DNA from: Alphaproteobacteria bacterium
Lineage (GTDB): Bacteria > Pseudomonadota > Alphaproteobacteria > SMXP01
Reading direction: 5' to 3'
DNA: 64,000 nt
Assembly: GCA_028285305.1 (NCBI GenBank)
Contig: JANQPV010000013.1
Span: forward strand, 124,001-188,000
A program made the position numbers and the translations under genes. This document shows positions 49,778-57,711 of the stretch, piece after piece. The notes below the pieces were generated by a model. It was not told the origin of the DNA. It searched no databases and saw only the letters and a program-made list of their open reading frames with translations. Numbering within the stretch: position 1 is the stretch's first letter; every line of letters starts with the position of its first letter.

Positions 49778-51085
49778 TTACCTGGGCGTTAGATCTTTTG
49801 CGGCATGCATTTCGTGCTGTTGCATCTCGATAAAGGCGCGCAGAACGCCGAGCTTAGGCAGAGGCTCCAACCCGTCGGCCAAGCGAAAGATCTGTTTATA
49901 GAACCAGCTCTGGGCTCCTTGCACATTCAACATACGAAAAAGAGAGATGGAAGATCTGGGACCGAAGATGCCTGGACCGATACGGAGATTTTTTTCCCAG
50001 GCGCGTGCGGCGGACACCTCTCCGGAAAGGAGCCGTTTCGGCGTATCTGTTTCGACGCACAAGGGGCGGCCGACTCCAATGACCGCGGCTTCTCCACTCG
50101 CCAGTGCACTATCCATGGCACTCCGTGTACGGAATCCACCCGTCACCATCAACGGCATCTTTGCGACGCCCTGGATCTGAGCCGCATATTGCAGGAAATA
50201 GGCTTCCCGCTCTCGTGTACTTTGCCGCTCCCCTTCCAAGAAAACCGGCTCGGCCCCTTCCGCTCCCAGCAGGACGGGTTGTTCGTAGTTTCCACCCGAA
50301 ATCTCTAAAAGATCCAATCCCTCATTGTTCAGCCAGTCCACCACCTGCAAACAGTCCTCAAGGGTAAATCCGCCCTTCTGAAAATCGGAGGAATTGAGCT
50401 TCACTGAAACCGGAAAGTCTGGTCCCACGGCCGCGCGCGTTGCTCTGACCGTTTCAAGCAGGAGGTGCGCACGATTCTCTGCGCTTCCTCCCCATTCATC
50501 CGTACGGACATTAGCGATCGGTGACAGAAACTCAGAAAGCAGATACCCATGCGCGGAATGAATTTGCACGCCGGTAAAACCCACGTCCTTGACGGTCTGA
50601 GCAACGAAGGCAAATCGGGAGATGATATCCCTGATTTCATCATCTGTCAGAGCTCGCGGCGTTCCGAACAGTCCGCCAGGAAGACTAAGCGGCACCGCCG
50701 ACGGCCCGACCGGTTCCTTAGCAATGGCCGCCGGGGTCTGCCGGCCCGCATGACCGATCTGCACCCAAAGATGATTGCCCGCCGATGTACCCGTTTCGGC
50801 AAGCTTCGCGAGCCTCTCCAGTTTGTCGGTGTCTTGGGTCCCTTCGATGACGATATTCCCTGCACGCTCTAAGTACCGCCGGTCCACTTGCACGTTCCCC
50901 GTAAGCAGCATGCCAGCGCCCCCTTCGGACCAACGTTTGTAAAGGACGCCGTGGCGATCGGTTGCACGATTGTCATGATCGCCGAGCCCTTCGGTCATCG
51001 CCGCTTTTGCCAGGCGATTAGGAAGGACCGCGCCGCAAGGAAGGGTCAGGGGAGTCGCAATGGAGCTGGGAGTTGCTTGATCCAT
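49778..51085 (-). CDS. NADH:flavin oxidoreductase / Old Yellow Enzyme family
   Basis: A 435-residue FMN TIM-barrel protein. LPNRLAKAAMTEG, FTGVQIHSAHGYLLSEFLSPIANVRTDEWGGSAENRAHLLLE (substrate His pair and Asn/Arg), PLMVTGGFRTRSAM and GEAAVIGVGRPLC match the OYE family. It reduces alkenes activated by carbonyls with NAD(P)H. It lacks the Fe-S and second flavin domain of 2,4-dienoyl-CoA reductases. AAGGAAA six bases before ATG 51085. It is convergent with the AraC gene and may belong to the same catabolic route as the BVMO. Confidence 0.9.
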   Translation of the reverse strand: MDQATPSSIATPLTLPCGAVLPNRLAKAAMTEGLGDHDNRATDRHGVLYKRWSEGGAGMLLTGNVQVDRRYLERAGNIVIEGTQDTDKLERLAKLAETGTSAGNHLWVQIGHAGRQTPAAIAKEPVGPSAVPLSLPGGLFGTPRALTDDEIRDIISRFAFVAQTVKDVGFTGVQIHSAHGYLLSEFLSPIANVRTDEWGGSAENRAHLLLETVRATRAAVGPDFPVSVKLNSSDFQKGGFTLEDCLQVVDWLNNEGLDLLEISGGNYEQPVLLGAEGAEPVFLEGERQSTREREAYFLQYAAQIQGVAKMPLMVTGGFRTRSAMDSALASGEAAVIGVGRPLCVETDTPKRLLSGEVSAARAWEKNLRIGPGIFGPRSSISLFRMLNVQGAQSWFYKQIFRLADGLEPLPKLGVLRAFIEMQQHEMHAAKDLTPR

Positions 51086-51296
51086 GGATGGTTTCCTTGT
51101 TGTTGGACGGGGCTGTTTTGGGAACGCGAAAAGTCGGCACACGCTAGCGCGATTTACGCAAAGAACATAGAGGGATTTAAACGGAGTCAACTAAGCGGGT
51201 TCATACCATTTCCATGGAAGGGGGCAGGTAGGTTTTGGACCATGCCCGGGACTCAGTTCTTGTCAAAAGAATGTTCCTGAAAATGTCGGTTCCCGC

Positions 51297-51986
51297 CTAT
51301 TTGTTTGTCGACAAACCCTCCGTAACAAGATCGGAAAGGAACGACGCAAACTCTTCTTGCAAGCGTCGGCTGTCCTGCTTCACCCCGAATTGCTTTCCCG
51401 CCGCTGGGACGAAGATGGTGTAGAAGAGCGAAGCTCCGACCATTGTGATCAGTGTGAATAGGAAGCGATTCTCCACAAGCGCACCCTCATCGACGGCTTG
51501 ATCATAGACGCTTTCGACATAATCGGCACCGGGCTTAATGTAGTCTTTCACGAAAGCCTGCGTTTGATCGTTTGGCGACAAGAGCAGATGCTCCAGTGCG
51601 AATCTAGCCGCACTGGGGTCATTGAGTAGACGACCAGCATAAGCCTTGATGATGGCACGAAGTTGTTCTCGAGACGGATCGCCCGGATCGGCGGCACTCT
51701 CTCTCACTGGCGCCATTTGTTCGATGAGAAGCTGAGTGATGGCTTCTTGCAAACCCTGTTTGTTGCCAAAATAGTAGTGGGCGAGAGCGGAGTTGACATT
51801 AGCCCGGCGGGCGACATCTTTCATTGTGAGTTTGTTCAGGCCCCGCTCACTCACCAACTCCCGGGCGGCCGCCAAAAGAACAGCCTTGCTTTCGCCGCGC
51901 GCCCGGCCCGGTGGCCGGCCGGGTTTACGCTCTTTTCCCTTTCCTCGAACACCGGCATCGTCTTGCTTGAAGTGGTCAGCAGTCAC
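51297..51986 (-). CDS. TetR-family transcriptional regulator
   Basis: A 229-residue protein with a basic, Gly/Arg-rich N-terminus (KGKERKPGRPPGRARG) and HTH VLLAAARELVSERGLNKLTMKDVARRANVNSALAHYYFGNKQGLQ. The C-terminal domain is of the TetR_C type. GTG 51986 has AAGGAGAG six bases upstream. It is divergent from the HXXEE-domain gene, with 207 bases between; its targets may be that gene and the LLM enzyme behind it, or the OYE gene downstream. No clear palindrome was seen in the spacer. Confidence 0.88.
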   Translation of the reverse strand: MTADHFKQDDAGVRGKGKERKPGRPPGRARGESKAVLLAAARELVSERGLNKLTMKDVARRANVNSALAHYYFGNKQGLQEAITQLLIEQMAPVRESAADPGDPSREQLRAIIKAYAGRLLNDPSAARFALEHLLLSPNDQTQAFVKDYIKPGADYVESVYDQAVDEGALVENRFLFTLITMVGASLFYTIFVPAAGKQFGVKQDSRRLQEEFASFLSDLVTEGLSTNK

Positions 51987-52193
51987 CTAAGTCTCTCCTT
52001 GATAAGCGATCTCTGGTCTTTCCAACTCGCGTACCAGAGGTCCATTCCAGGGCGCGATTCGATATTGAAATTAATTAATAAAGCTGAGCAAGCGTTTGGT
52101 TGGTTCTCAAGCGCTCGGAGATGCAAGAATCGTCGCCCGCCTGGATGGCGGCATCCCACGGGGCCTTTGGGCCAATAAAGGAGGGAGAAAGAT

Positions 52194-52772
52194 ATGAATC
52201 CGCTCACAGATCACCCGTACGTACACCAAATGGAATTAGCCTATACGTTAGGATTCATCGTGCTGGGCATCCTCGTCGTGATGTTAGCACGAACTGGCAG
52301 CAAAGCCCTGTTCTCGCTCTTGCCTCTGTTCGCAACTTTCGCTCACCAGACGGAGGAATACATTATCTCACCACTCATTTTGGGCGAAGAGTTCCATTTC
52401 TTGAATTGGTTCTACAGGACGGGCGTGGATCTTTCGCCTTTGGGCGTGGTTGTGATCAATGTGATCGCCTGGGGCCTGGCACTTCTGTTGTTGGCGTTCA
52501 AACCCAAGAGCAAGCCCTGGCTATTTTACAATCTCTTCCTATTGGCCACCGTCTTTGCGAACGGCATCTTTCATTTGGGTGTCGCAACGGCTGAGTCGGC
52601 GTACAATCCGGGGGCCCTCACATCCCTGGTCGCGTACATGCCTCTGTTCCTGATGGCCGTCATTTTCGCAACCAGGGAGGGGATAACCCCGCGCCCCATC
52701 ATCGCGCTCAGTCTATATGGGTTTATCGCCCACTTCATTTTGATTTGGCTCGTTGTTCCGCTCTTTAGGTAA
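52194..52772 (+). CDS. HXXEE-domain integral membrane protein
   Basis: A 192-residue protein with five or six membrane helices. HQTEEY near residue 51 is the HxxEE motif and NGIFHLGV near 121 the second His motif, as in the HXXEE family, whose His/Glu residues may bind metal or form an active site. The function is unknown; a link to lipid or steroid chemistry has been suggested by context in other genomes. AAGGAGGGAG precedes ATG 52194. The LLM gene follows on the same strand after 79 bases. Confidence 0.82.
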   Translation: MNPLTDHPYVHQMELAYTLGFIVLGILVVMLARTGSKALFSLLPLFATFAHQTEEYIISPLILGEEFHFLNWFYRTGVDLSPLGVVVINVIAWGLALLLLAFKPKSKPWLFYNLFLLATVFANGIFHLGVATAESAYNPGALTSLVAYMPLFLMAVIFATREGITPRPIIALSLYGFIAHFILIWLVVPLFR

Positions 52773-52851
52773 GACGCTCTCGTTCGCACCGGGATGACGG
52801 TATCCTCCCGGCCTGTTAGGCTCCGTCTTTTCGAAAGGGGTACCAAGGAAC

Positions 52852-53790
52852 ATGGCACACCAAGAGCGTCTTCAATTTGGCATCGCAACACCCTCGAACT
52901 TTTGGAAGGCAGACTATGACGCTCGGCGAGATCGAATTGCGGAAATCGATCGCGGCGGTTTTGATCATGTGTTCATGGCAGACCATGTTTCGTTTCGGAA
53001 TGGATCAGGAGCGGATGGATTTGTCGAAGTGGCCGCCCTGTCACAGCTGCACCCCACGCTAGGCGTGATGATCAGCATATATCTCTTGCCTTTAAGACAC
53101 CCATTGCCAGTGGCCCGCCAATTGGCCTCGATGGCGAGCATCGCGCCAGGCCGCTTCACGTTCGGCGTCGGCATCGGAGGAGAAGACCGCCACGAAACAG
53201 AGGTGTGCGGCGTAGATCCAAAAACACGAGGTGTACGAACAAATGAGTCTCTTTCGATTATCCGGTCCTTGTTGGCCGGCGAAGAAGTGACCTTCGAAGG
53301 GGAGCATTTCAACGTCGAGGCCGCGCGCATTCGACCCGTGCCTCGTGACCCTATCCCATTCATTATCGGGGGTCGGTCCGATGCTGCTTTGCGCCGGACG
53401 GCGGACTATGGCGATGGCTGGATTGGGGCTTGGTGTTCCGTCCGTCGGTTCGGTGAAGCCGCTAGGCTCATTGACGAATGGGCGGACGAAGCAGGACGCG
53501 CAAACGTAACTTGGTGTCACGGGTATCAGCCCTGGATCGGTGTGGACAGGGACGAAGAGACGGCCCGGGCAGTGACGAAAGACGCGATGGAGGCATTCTA
53601 TCATGTCCCTTTCGAAAAGTTTGAGCGCTACACGCCAGTCGGCACACCTGAACAAGTCGCTGAACAACTCGCGCCCTACGTGGAGGCCGGTTGCCGCATA
53701 TTCAATATGAAAATCTGTACACAGCACAGCGAAGAGGAAGTGGCGCTGGGCGCCGAGGTGGTCGGTTTACTGGAGAAGACGATGAATTGA
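52852..53790 (+). CDS. LLM-class (luciferase-like) flavin-dependent oxidoreductase
   Basis: A 312-residue TIM-barrel protein: RDRIAEIDRGGFDHVFMADHVSF, PLRHPLPVARQLASMASIAPGRFTFGVGIGGEDRHE, and PFIIGGRSDAALRRTADYGDGWIGAW. These match luciferase-like monooxygenases and F420-dependent reductases; which cofactor is used cannot be read reliably. AAGGAAC precedes ATG 52852. Its position after the HXXEE gene and near BVMO and OYE genes fits oxidative breakdown of a cyclic substrate. Confidence 0.9.
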   Translation: MAHQERLQFGIATPSNFWKADYDARRDRIAEIDRGGFDHVFMADHVSFRNGSGADGFVEVAALSQLHPTLGVMISIYLLPLRHPLPVARQLASMASIAPGRFTFGVGIGGEDRHETEVCGVDPKTRGVRTNESLSIIRSLLAGEEVTFEGEHFNVEAARIRPVPRDPIPFIIGGRSDAALRRTADYGDGWIGAWCSVRRFGEAARLIDEWADEAGRANVTWCHGYQPWIGVDRDEETARAVTKDAMEAFYHVPFEKFERYTPVGTPEQVAEQLAPYVEAGCRIFNMKICTQHSEEEVALGAEVVGLLEKTMN

Positions 53791-53889
53791 ATACATTGCT
53801 ACCGACTATAAGCAGAGAGCTGACTTTTTCTGATCCAACACCAATATCTCCTAGAACAATTCAATGTACGCCGGAGGCTTGTCGAAAAG

Positions 53890-54456
53890 CTAGCCCATCA
53901 ACTCTCTAATCCAAGGTAAGTGCTCACGTCCGATAAAGACTTGGTCGCTCAAAACGTATGCGGGCGCATCGATCACTTTTTCCTCAGCCGCGTTACATTG
54001 CACCTGCTCCAAGGAGTCAAGCGCTTGTTTGGGCTCAAACTCGATCGGTCCGTACCCTGCATCATTCAGAAGATTTGCAACGACCCTTAGTTCGTTCAAG
54101 TCGGCGCCGCCCGCCCAATAGGCTCGGAACGCGGCCATGGCAAAGGGGATTGGATCGCTCTTCACGGTCAGCAGTGCAGCCAAAGCGAGATCTGTCTCGC
54201 CAGAGTCTGCGCGAAAGGCCATGGTGACCCCTTGAACTTCAGCATACCGTAAGTGCACCGACCGGCGCGCATCTGCGCGCACGCGCAGGTGCCGCTCGGT
54301 CTTCGTCTCCTCGGCATATTCCTTGGTCATTGGATCTTGTTTTGAACGAAAGGGCAGCCACGTCACGTCCCAATCGTGCTGCGCGATCAACGCCAGCGTC
54401 GGCTTCATAGCGAGGTAAGAGGCCGGCGATTTAAAGTCGATATAGATCTTGAGCAT
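53890..54456 (-). CDS. DsbA-like thioredoxin-fold protein (2-hydroxychromene-2-carboxylate isomerase family), copy 1
   Basis: A 188-residue kappa-GST/DsbA-fold protein. It starts LKIYIDFKSPASYLAMKPTLAL, with Ser in place of the redox CxxC, and ends IDAPAYVLSDQVFIGREHLPWIREL with the cis-Pro loop. HCCA isomerases (NahD-like) in this family use glutathione to isomerise naphthalene-pathway intermediates. ATG 54456 lies two bases after the stop of the related upstream gene, so the two are coupled. The substrate is not known. Confidence 0.85.
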   Translation of the reverse strand: MLKIYIDFKSPASYLAMKPTLALIAQHDWDVTWLPFRSKQDPMTKEYAEETKTERHLRVRADARRSVHLRYAEVQGVTMAFRADSGETDLALAALLTVKSDPIPFAMAAFRAYWAGGADLNELRVVANLLNDAGYGPIEFEPKQALDSLEQVQCNAAEEKVIDAPAYVLSDQVFIGREHLPWIRELMG

Positions 54457-54458
54457 GA

Positions 54459-55127
54459 TCAAATCTCGTAGGCGATATCGGGAGCGGGGCCATGTCTTCC
54501 TCTCAAATGCCAGCCGATATAAGGGAGGTGTTCGCGTCCGGATAAGATCTCCCCATCGAAGACGTAAGTGGGTACCCCGTAAATGCCTGCGGGGTGGAGT
54601 TGTTCGTACAGAGAATTCAGCTGCTTACGGCCTTCGCCCTGTTGGAACGCGTCAAAACCCGAGGCATCGACGCCGGCGTGTTCCAAGCACCGCTTCATGA
54701 CGTCCACCTCCTCAATATCCAACTCTCGCCGCCAAAAGGACGGATAGACCGCGTCAAAATAGGCCGCCAGGCGGTCCCGGGCGGTCTGCATGACCCACAA
54801 AATACCGATATTGGCAATGCTCGAATCCCAGATCTTTTCGGTTCCCTTCAACATGTAGCCTTGGCGTTCCGCATACCGCCGTGTGTCCATGTAGCGGTAT
54901 TTAACCGTTGCCCATTGTTCCGGCGTCCGATTGTCCTCGACAACCTTACCGCCTTCTTTGCGGGCGTTCCCGTGGTAGGACCGGATGTCGAGAGTCAGCG
55001 GCCGCCAATCGAACTGGACGCCGAGCGAGGCTTCGAGCGCCAGCGTGGGCTTGATGGCCACAAAGGCATAAGGGCTTTTGATGTCCACATAGACGATGAG
55101 AGGGGCAGTGCTTTCAAGCGGCTTCAT
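54459..55127 (-). CDS. DsbA-like thioredoxin-fold protein (2-hydroxychromene-2-carboxylate isomerase family), copy 2
   Basis: A 222-residue paralogue of its downstream neighbour. IVYVDIKSPYAFVAIKPTLALEASLGVQFDWRPLTLDI parallels the N-terminus of copy 1, and IYGVPTYVFDGEILSGREHLPYIGWHL the C-terminus. The SPYxF motif replaces CxxC. Tandem copies probably form a heteromeric or successive enzyme pair. ATG 55127 is preferred over a GTG nine codons upstream. Confidence 0.85.
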   Translation of the reverse strand: MKPLESTAPLIVYVDIKSPYAFVAIKPTLALEASLGVQFDWRPLTLDIRSYHGNARKEGGKVVEDNRTPEQWATVKYRYMDTRRYAERQGYMLKGTEKIWDSSIANIGILWVMQTARDRLAAYFDAVYPSFWRRELDIEEVDVMKRCLEHAGVDASGFDAFQQGEGRKQLNSLYEQLHPAGIYGVPTYVFDGEILSGREHLPYIGWHLRGRHGPAPDIAYEI

Positions 55128-55161
55128 GACACGGCCCCAAACGACCGCAACCAAGCCCTAT

Positions 55162-55821
55162 TCATTGAGCGAGCATCTCATAGACGGGCAAGACTTTCTT
55201 GAACTCTTTCATGCAAAACGCAACCACATTGGGTTTGGTCACAACGTCACAATCATTGTGGTCAAGCCAGACCGACAGGCCTTTGTAGCGCAACAGGTCT
55301 TCATGGGGATGGTCTTTGGGATAGCCTGAAGGCACGCGCTTGAGATCCGGCTCACCGATCCGCACACCTTTCTTGCTGAGAGCCGCGAGCGTTTTTGCCA
55401 TTTGGTCCCCTTCGCCGCCAACGATTCGCTCTCGAAACGAACGAAGGGCTGACTTCTCAAAGCCGAAGACACCGCAGCCCAAAGAAAGGGTCTCAGTCCC
55501 TAAGCCGAAGAACCACATGGGCGGGGAGGGCAGATCGAGGTCCGGGGCAAATGAAATGTGGAGATGCGCATTGTAGGGCGTTTTGTCCTTCGAGAACCGA
55601 ACATCCCGGTGGATGCGGTAGATTTTGGACGTGTGTCGTGCACCGGTCAGATCTTCCAGTCCCGCTTCCATGGCATCCGTGAACAGGGCGGACGGTTTTT
55701 TGAGTGCCGCTTCGTAAACGGACTTATTCGCGTTGAACCATTCGCGGGTGTTGTTTTTCTTCAGGTCGATCAGGAAGCGGAGAGCCTCTGAAGAAAAGCC
55801 GGAAAAGCTCGTCTTGGACAT
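55162..55821 (-). CDS. DUF2461-family protein
   Basis: A 219-residue protein: EALRFLIDLKKNNTREWFNANKSVYE, HRDVRFSKDKTPYNAHLHISF and FGLGTETLSLGCGVFGFE are the usual DUF2461 blocks (often annotated TIGR02453). Function unknown. AGGAGG five bases before ATG 55821. It lies 34 bases upstream of the isomerase pair on the same strand and may be in one operon with them. Confidence 0.88.
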   Translation of the reverse strand: MSKTSFSGFSSEALRFLIDLKKNNTREWFNANKSVYEAALKKPSALFTDAMEAGLEDLTGARHTSKIYRIHRDVRFSKDKTPYNAHLHISFAPDLDLPSPPMWFFGLGTETLSLGCGVFGFEKSALRSFRERIVGGEGDQMAKTLAALSKKGVRIGEPDLKRVPSGYPKDHPHEDLLRYKGLSVWLDHNDCDVVTKPNVVAFCMKEFKKVLPVYEMLAQ

Positions 55822-55911
55822 CTGCACCTCCTCTGTCCGTGCCCCACTTCACCTGTGGGGAGCGACGTCGCAAAGATCCCGGAAACACGTTCTTGGAATG
55901 CTACTGCAAAT

Positions 55912-56352
55912 TTATTCGACCATCGCCTGAACGGCTTCCACACGCGCAGCATTCGCTCCTTGATCGCCGTAGCCAACCCGCGATGCGGAGCGAATGTGGA
56001 CGACATCCTCAGCCAACCGGAATTCCAAATCGTCTACAAATCCAAAGAACGCTGATTTCTCTGTCACCGCGATATATGTGTCCTCGACGGTGACGATTTC
56101 AAATGTGCGTTCTGACGCGTTGAGGCTGTCGACAATCGAGGGCCAAAATTCCAACGGCAAGGGATCCGTTTTGTGGCTATCCGGCGTCCCGTCTTCGCTG
56201 GACAAACAGTTGGGCGAGCTCGGGCAAGGGGACAACTTACCATCGACCAACCCAGGCGAACTTCCGCCCTGCGATTGGTTCCCGAGAAAAAAGAAGTATC
56301 CCGTCCCCAAAAGCGGGATGGCGATCAAAATCAACAAAATGGCTCTTATCAT
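55912..56352 (-). CDS. DUF1499-family membrane-anchored protein
   Basis: A 146-residue protein with one N-terminal helix (IRAILLILIAIPLLGTGYFFFLG) and the DUF1499 mark CPSSPNCLSSEDGTPDSHKTDPLPL, then a beta-rich domain ending FGFVDDLEFRLAEDVVHIRSASRVGYGDQGANAARVE, also typical of the family. Function unknown; probably extracytoplasmic. ATG 56352 is the likely start. Confidence 0.88.
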   Translation of the reverse strand: MIRAILLILIAIPLLGTGYFFFLGNQSQGGSSPGLVDGKLSPCPSSPNCLSSEDGTPDSHKTDPLPLEFWPSIVDSLNASERTFEIVTVEDTYIAVTEKSAFFGFVDDLEFRLAEDVVHIRSASRVGYGDQGANAARVEAVQAMVE

Positions 56353-56502
56353 GGGACCCACCCTTTCTTTGCACCATGGCGCTCGCTCATCATAGACGGA
56401 GGACACCATCGCACGCAAGATGAGGCCGATTTTCGGCTTGGCCCTCGACTTCTGATCCAGTGTCGTCCATAAGCGGCGGTTTTCAACACAATTTGTGAAA
56501 GA

Positions 56503-57696
56503 ATGGTCATGGCGCTGGGCCGTATGTCCGCCTACATAGCTTTTGCCCTATTGGCCGGCGGCACGACGCTGGGGCTTGCTGGAATTGATCTGGTTCTGCC
56601 CGCCATCCCAGGGCTTCCCAACGCGATCGGCGGTAGCGCCGAGGCCGCCCAATTTGTGCTGGGCACCTATGCGATCGGCACCGCGATGGGTCTATTGCTC
56701 TTCGGCGAATTGGGGGCCAGATTTGACCACCGGAATCTGCTCGTCATCTCGATGGTTATGTTCGCCCTCTTGTCCGCTTTGGCCGCGTTCGCACCAACGA
56801 TGGAAGCGCTCATTGGGTTACGGTTCTTTCAAGGAGCAACTGGCGCCGCTCCCGCCGTATTTGCACCGGGGATGCTGCGCGCGCTGTTCCAAGACCGCCA
56901 AGCAATTCAGGCCATCGGACTCCTCGGGAGCATCGAGTCAATTGTTCCGGCAATCGCACCGATCGTGGGCTTGTGGCTGTTGTCCCTTTTTGGCTGGCAA
57001 AGCTCATTCCTATTTCTCTCTATGCTGTCAATTGTCTTGGTAGCAGTACTTTGGGGTCTGCGAGGGATCTTACCAACAACGGGGAATGGGTCAAAAGGCA
57101 CTGGCATTGGATACAGCTATCTTCGCCTTCTCAGGTATCCCACCTATCTAAGATATGCCTTGAGCCAAGCCTTCTCGCTCGGCGCTCTCCTGACATTTGT
57201 ATTTGGGGCGCCGGTCGTCATTGTATCATCTTTAGGCGGAACTCTTACTGACTTTGTTGTTATGCAAGTATCGGGGATCACCTTCTTTGTGATCGGCGCA
57301 AATGTGGCGGCGAGGCTAGCGGAACGCTTCGGCGCGGAACGTATGATTCTTTTCGGCTCAAGCCTATCTTGTGCCGGCGCAATAGCGTTGTCCGTGTTCG
57401 CGGTTGTGGGCTCGACAAATACAGCTCTACTGGCGGTCCTCTTTGTGCCCATGAATTTCGGATTTGGGCTCCGTGGCCCCGTTGGTTTTTTCCGTGCGGT
57501 CGTGGCCTCGAACGGGGACGAAGCGCGGGGATCAGCTTTGGTCATATTATCGGTGTTAATGACAACGGCGCTGGGAACTGCGATAGCCGCGCCGTTCATT
57601 ACCGACGGAATGGTCCCACTGACCTTGATCGTTGCTGTGATATCGAGCCTGTCGGTTGTCTTGCTGATTGTCTTGAAACCGATCGCACAAGATTAG
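56503..57696 (+). CDS. MFS transporter, Bcr/CflA-like drug/metabolite exporter
   Basis: A 397-residue protein with 12 predicted helices. GTYAIGTAMGLLLFGELGARFDHRNLLVISMVMFALLSALAAFAP holds the motif A loop in divergent form (ELGARFDHR), and FQGATGAAPAVFAPGMLRALF resembles motif C neighbourhoods of DHA1 exporters. It exports an unknown compound. It is convergent with the TauD-TPR-ATP-grasp gene, with only 15 bases between their stops. Start ATG 56503 or 56509. Confidence 0.86.
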   Translation: MVMALGRMSAYIAFALLAGGTTLGLAGIDLVLPAIPGLPNAIGGSAEAAQFVLGTYAIGTAMGLLLFGELGARFDHRNLLVISMVMFALLSALAAFAPTMEALIGLRFFQGATGAAPAVFAPGMLRALFQDRQAIQAIGLLGSIESIVPAIAPIVGLWLLSLFGWQSSFLFLSMLSIVLVAVLWGLRGILPTTGNGSKGTGIGYSYLRLLRYPTYLRYALSQAFSLGALLTFVFGAPVVIVSSLGGTLTDFVVMQVSGITFFVIGANVAARLAERFGAERMILFGSSLSCAGAIALSVFAVVGSTNTALLAVLFVPMNFGFGLRGPVGFFRAVVASNGDEARGSALVILSVLMTTALGTAIAAPFITDGMVPLTLIVAVISSLSVVLLIVLKPIAQD

Positions 57697-57711
57697 TTGC
57701 CTCTCGCCCAA

